From Curtobacterium sp. Leaf261 (GTDB lineage Bacteria > Actinomycetota > Actinomycetes > Actinomycetales > Microbacteriaceae), in assembly GCF_001422205.1 (NCBI RefSeq), contig NZ_LMMJ01000009.1:124001-188000 (forward strand): 64,000 bases of DNA. The letters are read 5' to 3'. Shown here in pieces: positions 55,114 through 63,466 of this stretch. Each line of letters starts with the position of its first letter. The stretch's first letter is position 1. A program made the translations under genes and the position numbers. The notes below the pieces were generated by a model that saw only the letters and a list, made by a program, of their open reading frames with translations, was not told the DNA's origin and did not search any database.

Positions 55114-55889
55114 CCGACCACGACAGCCGGGCCCCCACCGGGGATCCTCGGAACCCCGTCCCCACCGGGCATCCTCGAGACCCGGGCGGCCGCGGTCCCA
55201 CCATCCCACCGATGCCCGGGTCAGCCCCGATGCCGGCGTCCACCCCGATGCCGACGCCGACGCCAGCACCCGCCTCGTCCCCGGTACCCGCCTCCGCACC
55301 GGCACCGTCCAGCAGACGTTCGGCAGCCGGTGCCCGTTCCGGCGACGGACGCGCCAGGACCGTCATCGTCGTCGGGGCAGCGGGTGGCGTCGGGACCACG
55401 ACCCTCGCCGCGCTCGTGGCCGACGCGGTGGGGTTCCGCCTCGGCGTCGTCGTCCAGGCGAGTGACCACTCGACGGGCGACCTCGCAGCGCGCCTCCCCC
55501 GGCTCGAACCGGCGACGTCCCGTGTCGGGGTGCACGACGCGGGCGCGCACGCACGGGCTGTCGGACCGCTCGCGACACCACCGGAGAACGCGGTCGTGCT
55601 CGTGGCGTCCGCGACGACGTCCGGAGTGCTCGACGCGGCATCGGCACTCACCGCACTCGCGGGATCGGCGGACGTCGACCTGCTGGCGCGCACCGTGATC
55701 GTGCTCGTCGATCGCGGGCGTCGTCCGGCGGCGGTCGACACCGGTCCGCTACGGGCGTTCGGCCTGCTCGGCATCGTGTCACTCCCCCGAGACGGCGCGC
55801 TCGTCGTGCCTGGTCCGATCGTCGTCGGTCACTGCATGCCGACCACGACGTCGGCTGTCACGTCGGTGGTCTCGCTCCTCGGCTGGTGA
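55110..55889 (+). CDS. Proline-rich P-loop NTPase-like protein, last gene of the type VII operon
   Basis: A 259-aa protein. Residues 30-70 are Pro/Ala/Met-rich (PMPGSAPMPASTPMPTPTPA), a pattern seen in EspI-type ESX proteins. The following domain starts TVIVVGAAGGVGTTTLAALV, a MinD-like loop with Thr in the Lys position (residue 96). The C-terminal half has VVLVASATTSGVLDAA and a short final helix. Second Lys-less MinD-like protein in the operon. GTG start overlapping the previous stop. Confidence 0.68.
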   Translation: MTDHDSRAPTGDPRNPVPTGHPRDPGGRGPTIPPMPGSAPMPASTPMPTPTPAPASSPVPASAPAPSSRRSAAGARSGDGRARTVIVVGAAGGVGTTTLAALVADAVGFRLGVVVQASDHSTGDLAARLPRLEPATSRVGVHDAGAHARAVGPLATPPENAVVLVASATTSGVLDAASALTALAGSADVDLLARTVIVLVDRGRRPAAVDTGPLRAFGLLGIVSLPRDGALVVPGPIVVGHCMPTTTSAVTSVVSLLGW

Positions 55890-55949
55890 TCCGCCGGTCG
55901 TCGCGCTGACGTCCGCGCCCTGGCCCACGTCATCGAGACCGGCACCGAT

Positions 55950-56052
55950 CCGGACAGGAGGAACGGTGCAGGCTGGCACCGCGCCTCCAGTCCGGACCTG
56001 CACCGATCCGGACGGGAGGGACGGTGCGAGCTGGCACCGCGCCTCCAGTCCG
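55950..56052. repeat. Two tandem palindromes of the GGACGGGAGGC family
   Basis: Copies begin at 55950 and 56008 (58-bp spacing). Each runs CCGGAC(A/G)GGAGG, CGGTGC, a short loop, GCACCGCGCCTCCAGTCCG. They lie between the convergent type VII operon and dienelactone hydrolase gene. Confidence 0.82.
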
Positions 56053-56093
56053 CTGCCCGTAGCCCGCTGCCCGTAGCCCGCAGCCCGTAGCCC
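56052..56093. repeat. 14-bp tandem repeat, three copies, at the hydrolase stop
   Basis: GC(T/A)GCCCGTAGCCC at 56052-56065, 56066-56079 and 56080-56093, ending one base before the stop codon at 56095. Confidence 0.85.
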
Positions 56094-56094
56094 G

Positions 56095-56916
56095 TCAGGC
56101 GTCGGGTGTGAGCCGCTCGTGCAGGAACGCCACGACGCGCTCGCGAGCCGCGAGCGCCGGGTGCCCGGGGACGTCGCGGACCTCGCCCGTCAGCACCGAG
56201 TGGGCGCCCTTCGGGAACCCGGTCGTGTTGCCGGGAGCCGAGTCGAGTTCGATCACCTCGAACGCGTCGCCGAGCTTGTCGCGGATGGCTGCGAACCGCT
56301 CGGGCGGAACCACACCGTCCTGGCTGAACCGCAGGCCGATCGCGCAGACGTGGCCGGCGTCCGCGCGAGCGGCGACACGGTCGAACTCGGCAGCCGACAT
56401 CGCCGGGTCTGCTCGCCGAGCCGCGCCGAGCGGGAACGGCACACCGGGCTGGCTGAGGACCGACGCGCGCACGGAGTCGTCGACCGCCGCGGCGAGGGCG
56501 AACCCACCCGTGAAGCACATGCCGATCACGCCGACACCGCTCCCCGGGGTCCGAGCGGCGAGGTCGGCGGCCACGGTGCGGAGGAACGCGGTGATCGGGC
56601 GCGACGCGTTCGCCGCGAACGCTCGGAACTCCGCCTGCACGCACAGGCGCGAGACGACGCGGATCGCGTACCCGGCACTCGCGGGACGACCGGGCTCCCC
56701 GAACGGCGACGGCACGACGACCGTGAACCCGGCGTCGACGAGATGGTCGGCGAGGCCGAGGACCTCCGGGGTGATGCCGGGCACCTCCGGGATGAGGACG
56801 ACGCCCGGTCCCGAGCCCTTCTCGTAGCAGTCGTGCGTCAGGCCGCCGCCGGTGAAGGGCGAGACCGCCCAGCCGTCGAGGGTCGATGTCGGGGCACTGC
56901 CAGGCTGTCCAGCCAC
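56095..56916 (-). CDS. Dienelactone hydrolase-family protein
   Basis: A 273-aa alpha/beta hydrolase with Cys nucleophile. Seen: GVVLIPEVPGITPEVLGLAD, the nucleophile elbow GVIGMCFTGGFAL (Cys about residue 132), and FPKGAHSVLTG with the probable catalytic His. Homologues open lactone rings or hydrolyse small esters; the natural substrate is unknown. GTG start at 56916 with GGAGATCACC upstream. Single gene, ends in palindromic and tandem repeats. Confidence 0.82.
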   Translation of the reverse strand: MAGQPGSAPTSTLDGWAVSPFTGGGLTHDCYEKGSGPGVVLIPEVPGITPEVLGLADHLVDAGFTVVVPSPFGEPGRPASAGYAIRVVSRLCVQAEFRAFAANASRPITAFLRTVAADLAARTPGSGVGVIGMCFTGGFALAAAVDDSVRASVLSQPGVPFPLGAARRADPAMSAAEFDRVAARADAGHVCAIGLRFSQDGVVPPERFAAIRDKLGDAFEVIELDSAPGNTTGFPKGAHSVLTGEVRDVPGHPALAARERVVAFLHERLTPDA

Positions 56917-57003
56917 GGTGATCTCCGTTCGTCGGTGGGGCGAGCTTACGCAGTCGCGGGCCGGCCCGTGTCCGCTCCGGTCTGCCGGGTCCGCCCCGAT
57001 CCG

Positions 57004-57072
57004 GTTGTGCCCCAGCGAGCGTCAACTCGCGCAGGAACTCCCTGGCGCAATTGACGCTCCCTGGTACAGAAC
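57004..57072. repeat. 69-bp palindromic element, left copy beside DUF559 gene B
   Basis: Begins GTTGTGCCCCAGCGAGCGTC and ends CGCTCCCTGGTACAGAAC. Inner arms AGCGTCAA and TTGACGCT; the outer arms are partly degenerate. The matching copy is at 58176-58244. Confidence 0.87.
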
Positions 57073-57200
57073 GAGACCCGCCCGCCGCCGACCGCCGGAC
57101 CACGTCGGCCAGGAGTCCCACCGCGCGACGCCTGGCACCTGACGCCTGGCGCCTGTGGACAATTCCAGCGCCGTGCCGCGAGATCGGCCAGGCTGCCGTC

Positions 57201-58154
57201 GTGCACCTCGACCTCCCCGCTGCCCCGATCTTCCGCTCGACGGCCCACGTGTCACGGTGGGACGCTCGCGACCTCCAACGTCGCTCGCACGGCACCCCGT
57301 CGAGACCGCCTGAGCTGCAACGCCTGATCCGCGGGGCGTTCACGACCGTCGAGGCGTGGGCGACGCTCTCCGAACGGCAGCGTCACGTGCTACTGGTCCT
57401 GGCTGCCCTCCCGAGGCTGCCCGGCGGCGCGGTCGTCTCGCATCTGTCCGCCGCGGCAGTCATGGGCTGGCCGCACGCCGGCTCCTGGCCCACGAAGGTG
57501 CACGCCCACGACCCGACCAGGCGACGTCTCGACGACAACGCCCACACCGTCCTGCATCCCGTCCCGCCGGACATGGTGACCGTGGCCGGCACCGGCGGCT
57601 CCGTCGCGATGTGCCTGACCAGCCCTGCGATGACGGCGGCGGCGGTCGCGCGCACGCTCCCGTTCGGACACGCCGTCGTCATGGTCGACCATGCGTTGCG
57701 TTCCGGCTGCGACCGGGCGGAGATCGCCCGACACGTCGAGTCGATCGGTCATCGTGGAGCAGCCCGCGGGCACCGTGTCGTCGCGTTCGCGTCCCCGCTC
57801 GCAGCCTCGCCGGGCGAGTCGCTCACACGGGCACTGCTCCGGACCCTCGGCGCACGGACACCGGTGCTGCAGCAGCGCTTCTCGGGGCCGGAAGGGCAGG
57901 TGGCGGAGGTGGACTTCTGGTTCCCGAGCGAGGGTGTCATCGTCGAGTTCGACGGCGAGGTGAAGTACCGCGACCCCGCGATGCTCCGCGGGCGCACCCC
58001 GCTGCAGGCCGTCATCGACGAGAAACGCCGGGAGGACTGGCTCCGAGCGCTTCCCCAGGTCCGCGGTGTCGTCCGACTGCGGTGGGCAGACCTGTTCCGC
58101 CCCGACGTCGTGGCGATGCGGCTCCGTGCCGCCGGGCTGTCCCTGCCCGCCTGA
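57201..58154 (+). CDS. DUF559-domain protein (Vsr/endonuclease-like fold), gene B
   Basis: A 317-aa paralogue in architecture of the gene at 17644. The C-terminal DUF559 domain reads VDFWFPSEGVIVEFDGEVKY, VIDEKRREDWLRALPQ and VVRLRWADLF; the D...E...K set fits a PD-(D/E)XK/Vsr fold. The N-terminal part has SHLSAAAVMGWPHAG as in AbiEi-like regions. The GTG at 57201 is chosen; an earlier in-frame start would begin inside the palindromic element and has no matching residues in gene A. No clear ribosome-binding site. Bracketed by 69-bp palindromic elements 128 bp upstream and 21 bp downstream. Nuclease activity is inference. Confidence 0.8.
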   Translation: MHLDLPAAPIFRSTAHVSRWDARDLQRRSHGTPSRPPELQRLIRGAFTTVEAWATLSERQRHVLLVLAALPRLPGGAVVSHLSAAAVMGWPHAGSWPTKVHAHDPTRRRLDDNAHTVLHPVPPDMVTVAGTGGSVAMCLTSPAMTAAAVARTLPFGHAVVMVDHALRSGCDRAEIARHVESIGHRGAARGHRVVAFASPLAASPGESLTRALLRTLGARTPVLQQRFSGPEGQVAEVDFWFPSEGVIVEFDGEVKYRDPAMLRGRTPLQAVIDEKRREDWLRALPQVRGVVRLRWADLFRPDVVAMRLRAAGLSLPA

Positions 58155-58175
58155 CGACCGGAGCGGCGCTGAACG

Positions 58176-58244
58176 GTTCTGCGCCAGGGAGCGTCAACTG
58201 CGCCAGGGAGTCCCTCGGCCAGTTGACGCTCGCTGGGACAGAAC
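58176..58244. repeat. 69-bp palindromic element, right copy beside DUF559 gene B
   Basis: Begins GTTCTGCGCCAGGGAGCGTC and ends CGCTCGCTGGGACAGAAC. Outer arms GTTCTG and CAGAAC, inner arms AGCGTCAACTG and CAGTTGACGCT. Same length as 57004-57072 and most positions identical. Confidence 0.88.
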
Positions 58245-58255
58245 CGGTTGGGCGG

Positions 58256-58297
58256 GGACGGGAGGCCCGGTACCAGCTGGTACCGGGCCTCCCGTCC
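58256..58297. terminator. Perfect 42-bp palindrome after mtlD
   Basis: The two 21-bp halves (58256-58276 and 58277-58297) are exact complements, starting GGACGGGAGGCCCGGTACC. It is a member of the dispersed family, lies 18 bp past the mtlD stop and between convergent genes, and is a likely terminator for mtlD. Confidence 0.8.
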
Positions 58298-58315
58298 GGC
58301 CGTGGTGCCGACCGT

Positions 58316-59482
58316 CTACGCGGCCCGCGCGCTCGCGATCCGTGCGGTGAACGGGACGAGCAGGGGGTGACCCGCCTCGAGACCGGTGATCTGCGTCGCG
58401 ACGTCGGCGTCCGACGCGTCCGATGCGAGGAGCGCCTGCAGCTCGACACTCTGCTCGTCGTCCTCGACGTCGAAGTGGAGTGCGGCACCCATCGCGTCGA
58501 GGAGCGCCGTCGGCTCGGTCCCGCCCTCGGCGATGGCGGCCGCCGGCGAGACGAACCGCTCGTCACGGGACAGCTTGCGGAGCGGCTGCCGCCCGACGCG
58601 GGTCACGGTGTCGGGCAGGTGCGGGTTCTCGAACCGGGCGATGATCGCCTGCACGTAGGCACGGTGCACCTCCGGGTCGAGCTCGTGGCGCTCGATGAGC
58701 AACTCGCTCGTCTCGGCGAGCACGGCCTCGAGGGCGCTCCGGACGACGGGCAGGGCGACTGCGTCCGAGATCTTGTCGGCCCCGGCGACGAACCCCTGGT
58801 AGGCGACCGTCGCGTGCCCGGTGTTCACCGTGAACAGCTTGCGCTCGATCGATGCCGCGAGGCCGTCGACGTAGTGCGCACCCGGGAGGGTCGGCTCGCT
58901 GCCGTGGAACGGCGTCCGGTCGACGGCCCACTCGTAGTAGGTCTCGACCGTGACGTCGAGGCCCTGGCCCGGAGCCTGCGCCGGCACGATCCGGTCGACC
59001 GCGGTGTTCGCGAACACGGCCTTCGCGAGGGCTGCCTCGCGCTGGTCATCCGGGAGCTGCGCCTCGATGAACTCACGGAGCCGATCGGTGGCGTTGAGGG
59101 CGTTCTCGCAGGCCATCACCGCGAGCGGGGCCGCATCGGCCGACCGCTCGACGAGACCGCGCGCGATCACCGGGGCGATGAACTTGAGGACGGTCGGCCC
59201 GACGGCACACGTCACGATGGACGCACTGGCGACCTCGTCGACGGCGGCCTGTTCGTCCGTGGCGCTGTTCACCGCACGGAAGTTCGTGACCTCGTGGTCG
59301 ACCGCGCCGGCTCCGACCTCGTGCACCGTGTACGAGTCGGCGGCCGCAAGGGCGTCGATGAGCGGTGCCGCGACGTCGGCGAAGACGACCTCGTACCCGG
59401 CGTCGTGGAGCAGGAGCCCGACGAAGCCGCGTCCGATGTTGCCCGCACCGAAGTGCACGGCGGTGCCGACGGAGTCGCTCAC
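58316..59482 (-). CDS. mtlD: Mannitol-1-phosphate 5-dehydrogenase
   Basis: Oxidises mannitol-1-phosphate to fructose-6-phosphate with NAD+. The 388-aa product starts MSDSVGTAVHFGAGNIGRGF (NAD-binding loop GAGNIGRG), and has VEKKLF-like IERKLFTVNTGHATVAYQGF with the catalytic Lys. Length is typical. Its ATG overlaps the mtlF stop by 4 nt. Last gene of ptsI-mtlA-mtlF-mtlD. Confidence 0.93.
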   Translation of the reverse strand: MSDSVGTAVHFGAGNIGRGFVGLLLHDAGYEVVFADVAAPLIDALAAADSYTVHEVGAGAVDHEVTNFRAVNSATDEQAAVDEVASASIVTCAVGPTVLKFIAPVIARGLVERSADAAPLAVMACENALNATDRLREFIEAQLPDDQREAALAKAVFANTAVDRIVPAQAPGQGLDVTVETYYEWAVDRTPFHGSEPTLPGAHYVDGLAASIERKLFTVNTGHATVAYQGFVAGADKISDAVALPVVRSALEAVLAETSELLIERHELDPEVHRAYVQAIIARFENPHLPDTVTRVGRQPLRKLSRDERFVSPAAAIAEGGTEPTALLDAMGAALHFDVEDDEQSVELQALLASDASDADVATQITGLEAGHPLLVPFTARIASARAA

Positions 59483-59916
59483 TCGTTGACCTCGGACAGG
59501 ATCGCGTAGATCGCCGACTCGTCCGTGGCGTCCGTGAGCGCCTGGACCTGGTCGTCGTCGGAGAAGACGATCGCGATCTTCGACAGGATGTCGAGGTGCT
59601 GGTTCTCGATCCCGGCGATCCCCACCACGAACCGGACGGGGTTGCCGTCCCAGTCGATGGGGGTGCTGTACCGGACGAACGACAGCGCCGAGGCCTTGAT
59701 GGCCTCCTTGGCGTCGTTCGTGCCGTGCGGGATCGCGAGGAAGTTGCCCATGTAGGTCGAGACGGTCTTCTCGCGCTCGATCATGGCGGGCAGGTAGTCA
59801 GCGGTGACCGCCCCCGCCTCCACGAGGATCTCGTGTGCCTCGCGCATCGCCTCCATCTTCGTGGTGGCGGTGCCTTCGGCACGGATCTGGGACTCCTGGA
59901 GGACGGGAGCGGTCAT
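59479..59916 (-). CDS. mtlF: Mannitol PTS IIA component
   Basis: Soluble phosphocarrier, 145 aa. The phosphorylated His is about residue 64 in GNFLAIPHGTND. It passes phosphate from HPr to the IIB domain of MtlA. GGAGAACCACC precedes the ATG. 26 bp downstream of mtlA. Confidence 0.92.
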   Translation of the reverse strand: MTAPVLQESQIRAEGTATTKMEAMREAHEILVEAGAVTADYLPAMIEREKTVSTYMGNFLAIPHGTNDAKEAIKASALSFVRYSTPIDWDGNPVRFVVGIAGIENQHLDILSKIAIVFSDDDQVQALTDATDESAIYAILSEVNE

Positions 59917-59942
59917 CGGTGGTTCTCCTTCGTTGCCTGGTG

Positions 59943-61502
59943 CTACTGCTGGGACTTGAGCTGCTCGACGACCTGGTCGTACTGCGGCGCATTCATGAAG
60001 TTACCCACCGACACGTGCTGCGCGTTCGGCGTCTTCTGGGTTGCGCGCTCCGTGAGCTGCTCCTGCGTGATCACGAGGTCCTCGTCACCGGAGAGGTTCG
60101 CGATGGCCTTGTTGACCACCGTGACCCCCTCGATGCCGGCCTTCTTGATCTTGTTGCGGAGGACGCTGGCGCCCATCGCACTCGATCCCATGCCGGCGTC
60201 GCAGGCGAACACGATGTTCTCGACGCGGGTCTGCGTCGCCGTGGCGCTCGCGGATCCGACACCGCCGAAGGAGGACTCGGCCTCTTCCTCCGACGCCGGG
60301 GCGTTGGTGCCGAAGAGACCGGCCGTCGCGGCGTTGGCGTCGCGGCCCTTGGTGGCCTGCATCTTCGCGAGGGCGTCGGACATGTCGCCGCCGCCGTTCG
60401 CGAGGTCGCGCTTGCGGCTCGCGATGAGGAAGAACGACGCGACGACGCCGGACACTGCGGCCGACAGGATCACCGAGAGGATGACGCCGACGTAGCTGTC
60501 ACGCGAGGTGTTCGCGAGGACGGCGATGATCGACCCGGGCGATGCCGGAGCGGTCAGACCCGAGTTGAACAGCGCGTTCGTGCCGACACCCGTGGCACCA
60601 CCGAGGATGACGGCGATGAACAGGACCGGCTTCTGCAGCACGTAGGGGAAGTAGATCTCGTGGATGCCGCCGAAGAACTGGATGAGGATCGCACCGGGAG
60701 CGGTCGAGCGGGCCGCACCGACACCGAAGAAGGTGAAGGCGAGGAGGATGCCGAGACCGGGGCCGGGGTTCGCCTCGAGCAGGAAGAGGATCGACTTGCC
60801 GGACTCCTGGACCTGCTGCGCGCCGAGCTGGTCGAGCACACCGTGGTTGATCGCGTTGTTGAGGAACACGACCTTGGCCGGCTCGATGATGATGCTGGCG
60901 AGGGGCAGGAGGTGCGCGTTGACGAGCGCCTCGACACCCTTGCCGAGGCCGGTCGCGATGATCTTGAAGATCGGGGCGAAGACGAAGAACCCGACGAGCG
61001 CGAGGATGAAGCCGAGGATGCCGGCCGCGTAGTTGTTGACCAGCATCTCGAAGCCGGGCTTGATCTTGCCGTCCCAGATGCGGTCGATCTTCTTGATCAG
61101 CCACGCACCGAGGGGTCCGCAGACCATCGCACCGAGGATCATGATCGTGCCGTTGGCGCCGATGATGACGCCCATGGCGAAGATCGAGCCGACGACCGCA
61201 CCGCGGGTCTCGTAGACCATCCGGCCGCCCTGGAACGCGATCGCCAGGGGGATCAGGTAGGTCAGGATCGGGCCGACGAGGCCGATGTTCGCGACGCCGT
61301 CGGTCGTGCCGAAGCCGCCGAGGACGCCGACCGGGGTCCACCCGGTCTGGATGAAGAAGGCGGTGATGAAGCCCCACGCGATGAAGATCGCGATGTTGGG
61401 CATCACCATGCCGGAGAGGAACGTGCCGAACTTCTGGATGCGGACGCGGCCGCCTCCCCGTGACTTCGGGGCGTCGGTCGCTGCAACGGACGACGATGTC
61501 AT
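59943..61502 (-). CDS. mtlA: Mannitol PTS IICB component
   Basis: Membrane transporter that imports and phosphorylates mannitol, 519 aa. The IIC domain (about 20-360) has VRIQKFGTFLSGMVMPNIAI, IFAMGVIIGANGTIMILGAM and GGIHEIYFPYVL; the C-terminal IIB domain has ENIVFACDAGMGSSAMGAS with phospho-Cys near residue 434. IIA is a separate gene (mtlF). The ATG at 61502 with AGAAAGATC upstream is preferred over an in-frame start 22 codons earlier. Confidence 0.93.
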   Translation of the reverse strand: MTSSSVAATDAPKSRGGGRVRIQKFGTFLSGMVMPNIAIFIAWGFITAFFIQTGWTPVGVLGGFGTTDGVANIGLVGPILTYLIPLAIAFQGGRMVYETRGAVVGSIFAMGVIIGANGTIMILGAMVCGPLGAWLIKKIDRIWDGKIKPGFEMLVNNYAAGILGFILALVGFFVFAPIFKIIATGLGKGVEALVNAHLLPLASIIIEPAKVVFLNNAINHGVLDQLGAQQVQESGKSILFLLEANPGPGLGILLAFTFFGVGAARSTAPGAILIQFFGGIHEIYFPYVLQKPVLFIAVILGGATGVGTNALFNSGLTAPASPGSIIAVLANTSRDSYVGVILSVILSAAVSGVVASFFLIASRKRDLANGGGDMSDALAKMQATKGRDANAATAGLFGTNAPASEEEAESSFGGVGSASATATQTRVENIVFACDAGMGSSAMGASVLRNKIKKAGIEGVTVVNKAIANLSGDEDLVITQEQLTERATQKTPNAQHVSVGNFMNAPQYDQVVEQLKSQQ

Positions 61503-61564
61503 GTGCGGATCTTTCTGTGAAGGAGGACTGCTGAGGGGTTCGGGTTGGTGCGTGTGGGGGCTGG

Positions 61565-63220
61565 TCACGCGACGTGCACAGCTGCCGCCGCGGCCTTGGC
61601 GGACCGGGCGGTGGTGGCTGCGAGCGCTGCGGTGGCCATCTCACGGGCCTGGTCGATGGTGTACTTGCCGAGTTCGGCACGCACGTCGGCCAGGGCGGCG
61701 GGAGTCATGGAGAGCGTCGTCGCCCCGAGTCCGACGAGCACGACCGCGAGGAGCGGGTCGGCTGCGGCCTCACCGCAGATCCCGACCCCCTTCGACACGG
61801 ACGCGCCGGCGGAGCCGAGCTGGGCGATGAGGCGGAGGACCGCGGGGTGCCACGGGTCCTGGTAGCTGCCGACGGTGCCGAGGAGTCGGTCGGCGGCGAG
61901 CGTGTACTGGGTGAGGTCGTTCGTGCCGATGGACACGAAGTCGGCCTCGGCGAACACCTGGTCCGCGAGGAGGGCGAGGGACGGGATCTCCGCCATCACG
62001 CCGGCGGTGCGGATACCGAGCTCGCGGGCGAGTCCGACGAAGTACGCCGTCTCCTCCGCGTCGGCGACCATCGGCGCCATCACCCAGAGGTCCGCCTCGG
62101 TCTCGGCGTCGGCCTCGGCGAGCGCGGTGAGCTGGTCGCGGAGGATCTCCTCGTGGTGCCGGAGCGCCCGGAGTCCACGACGGCCGAGCGCGGGGTTCTC
62201 CTCGCCCTTGTCCGTGAGGAACGGCAGGGGCTTGTCGGCACCGGCGTCGAGCGCACGGACGACGACCTTCTTGCCCGGGAACGCCTGGAGCAGCGCGACG
62301 TAGGACGCCTTCTGCGACTCGACGGTCGGTGCGGACGGGGAGTCGAGGAAGAGGAACTCGGTGCGGAACAGCCCGACGCCCTCGGCGCCCAGCTCGACCG
62401 CGCCCGCGGCGTCGGCGGGGCTTCCGAGGTTCGCGAGGAGCGGCACGGCGGTGCCGTCGGCGAGCGCACCCGGTGTCACCGGAGCGGACAGGGCGGCGGC
62501 GCGCTCGGCGACACGGGCCTTCGCCTCGTCGACCTGCGAGGCCGAGGGATCGGTCGTCACGGTGCCGGCGACCGCGTCGACGATGACCTCGTCGCCGTCA
62601 GCAAGGTCCGCTGCGCCGTCGACGCCGACGATCGCCGTGATGCCCTTCGCCCGGGCGAGGATCGCGGTGTGCGAGGTCGGGCCGCCGTCGCTCGTCACGA
62701 GGGCGAGGACCTTCTCGAGGTCGAGGAGCGCGGTGTCGGCGGGCGCGAGGTCCCGGGCGACGAGGATGAACGGCGTCGCGGACTCCGGGACACCGGGGGC
62801 CGGGACGCCGCGGAGCTTCGCGATGATGCGCTGGGCGACGTCACCGAGGTCGGCCGCGCGCTCCCCCATGTAGCCGCCCATGCCGGCGAGGATCTCCTGG
62901 AAGGCCGCGAACGCCTCGTGCACCGCACGCTCGGGGTTCGTCCCCCCGTCGATACGTGCGTGCACGTCGTCGATGAGCGTCGGGTCCTGCGCCATGAGCG
63001 CCTGCGCTTCGAGCACCGCCTGGGCGTCGCCGCCCGCGAGGGCCCCGCGCTTGGTCAGATCGTCCGCCACCGCGGCGAGCGCGTCGTGCACGGCGGTCTT
63101 CGCGCTGTCCGCAGGTCCGTCGAGCGGTGTCGTCGCCGGTTCGCCGAGTGGGTCCGCCATGCGCAGGACGGGGCCGGAGGCAACGCCTCGGCCGACTCCG
63201 ATTCCGGGCAGTTCGGACAT
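61565..63220 (-). CDS. ptsI: PTS enzyme I (phosphoenolpyruvate-protein phosphotransferase)
   Basis: Starts the PTS cascade by taking phosphate from PEP to HPr. The 551-aa product has VTSDGGPTSHTAILARAKGI with the active-site His near 184, GVGLFRTEFLFLD, the PEP-binding SIGTNDLTQYTLAADR and GICGEAAADPLL with the catalytic Cys near 481. Slightly shorter than E. coli EI, within the family's range. AAGGAGTC precedes the ATG. Being first in the mannitol operon suggests EI is induced with mannitol; HPr is not in the window. Confidence 0.93.
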   Translation of the reverse strand: MSELPGIGVGRGVASGPVLRMADPLGEPATTPLDGPADSAKTAVHDALAAVADDLTKRGALAGGDAQAVLEAQALMAQDPTLIDDVHARIDGGTNPERAVHEAFAAFQEILAGMGGYMGERAADLGDVAQRIIAKLRGVPAPGVPESATPFILVARDLAPADTALLDLEKVLALVTSDGGPTSHTAILARAKGITAIVGVDGAADLADGDEVIVDAVAGTVTTDPSASQVDEAKARVAERAAALSAPVTPGALADGTAVPLLANLGSPADAAGAVELGAEGVGLFRTEFLFLDSPSAPTVESQKASYVALLQAFPGKKVVVRALDAGADKPLPFLTDKGEENPALGRRGLRALRHHEEILRDQLTALAEADAETEADLWVMAPMVADAEETAYFVGLARELGIRTAGVMAEIPSLALLADQVFAEADFVSIGTNDLTQYTLAADRLLGTVGSYQDPWHPAVLRLIAQLGSAGASVSKGVGICGEAAADPLLAVVLVGLGATTLSMTPAALADVRAELGKYTIDQAREMATAALAATTARSAKAAAAAVHVA

Positions 63221-63315
63221 CCAGAGACTCCTTCATCTCAACGCGCACGGTGGCACGGGCAGGGCACAGATCACTGCGCACCGGGTGCGCTGCGACGACC
63301 ATACATCGATCTCGG

Positions 63316-63373
63316 TTGACAAACAAACAAATCCGGCGATAAAACTACAGAAACAGACGCCCGTTTGCGTCTG
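63316..63373. promoter_or_regulatory. Divergent ptsI/DeoR promoter and operator region
   Basis: On the plus strand TTGACA (63316-63321) is followed 18 bp later by TAAAAC. On the minus strand TTGTTT and TATGGT are spaced 17 bp across the same DNA. The inverted repeat CAGACGC (63354-63360) / GCGTCTG (63367-63373) and an AAACAAAC run lie between the two genes. This 246-bp gap is much more AT-rich than its surroundings and is the likely control site for the DeoR-type regulator. Confidence 0.5.
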
Positions 63374-63466
63374 ACACCGAACGAGCTCCCGGATCGATGC
63401 CCGATTGCATCGTTTCGTGCCCGCTCGTCCGCACGTTCCACCCGGTATGCACGACAACGAGGTCCG

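Noticed and set aside
49926-55172. Very long minus-strand open frame (over 1700 codons) opposite eccD/eccC
   Set aside because: It is the mirror of the eccC codon bias in GC-rich DNA. Its composition is Arg/Val/Asp/Gly-rich with no domain, and the plus strand carries unmistakable EccC motifs.
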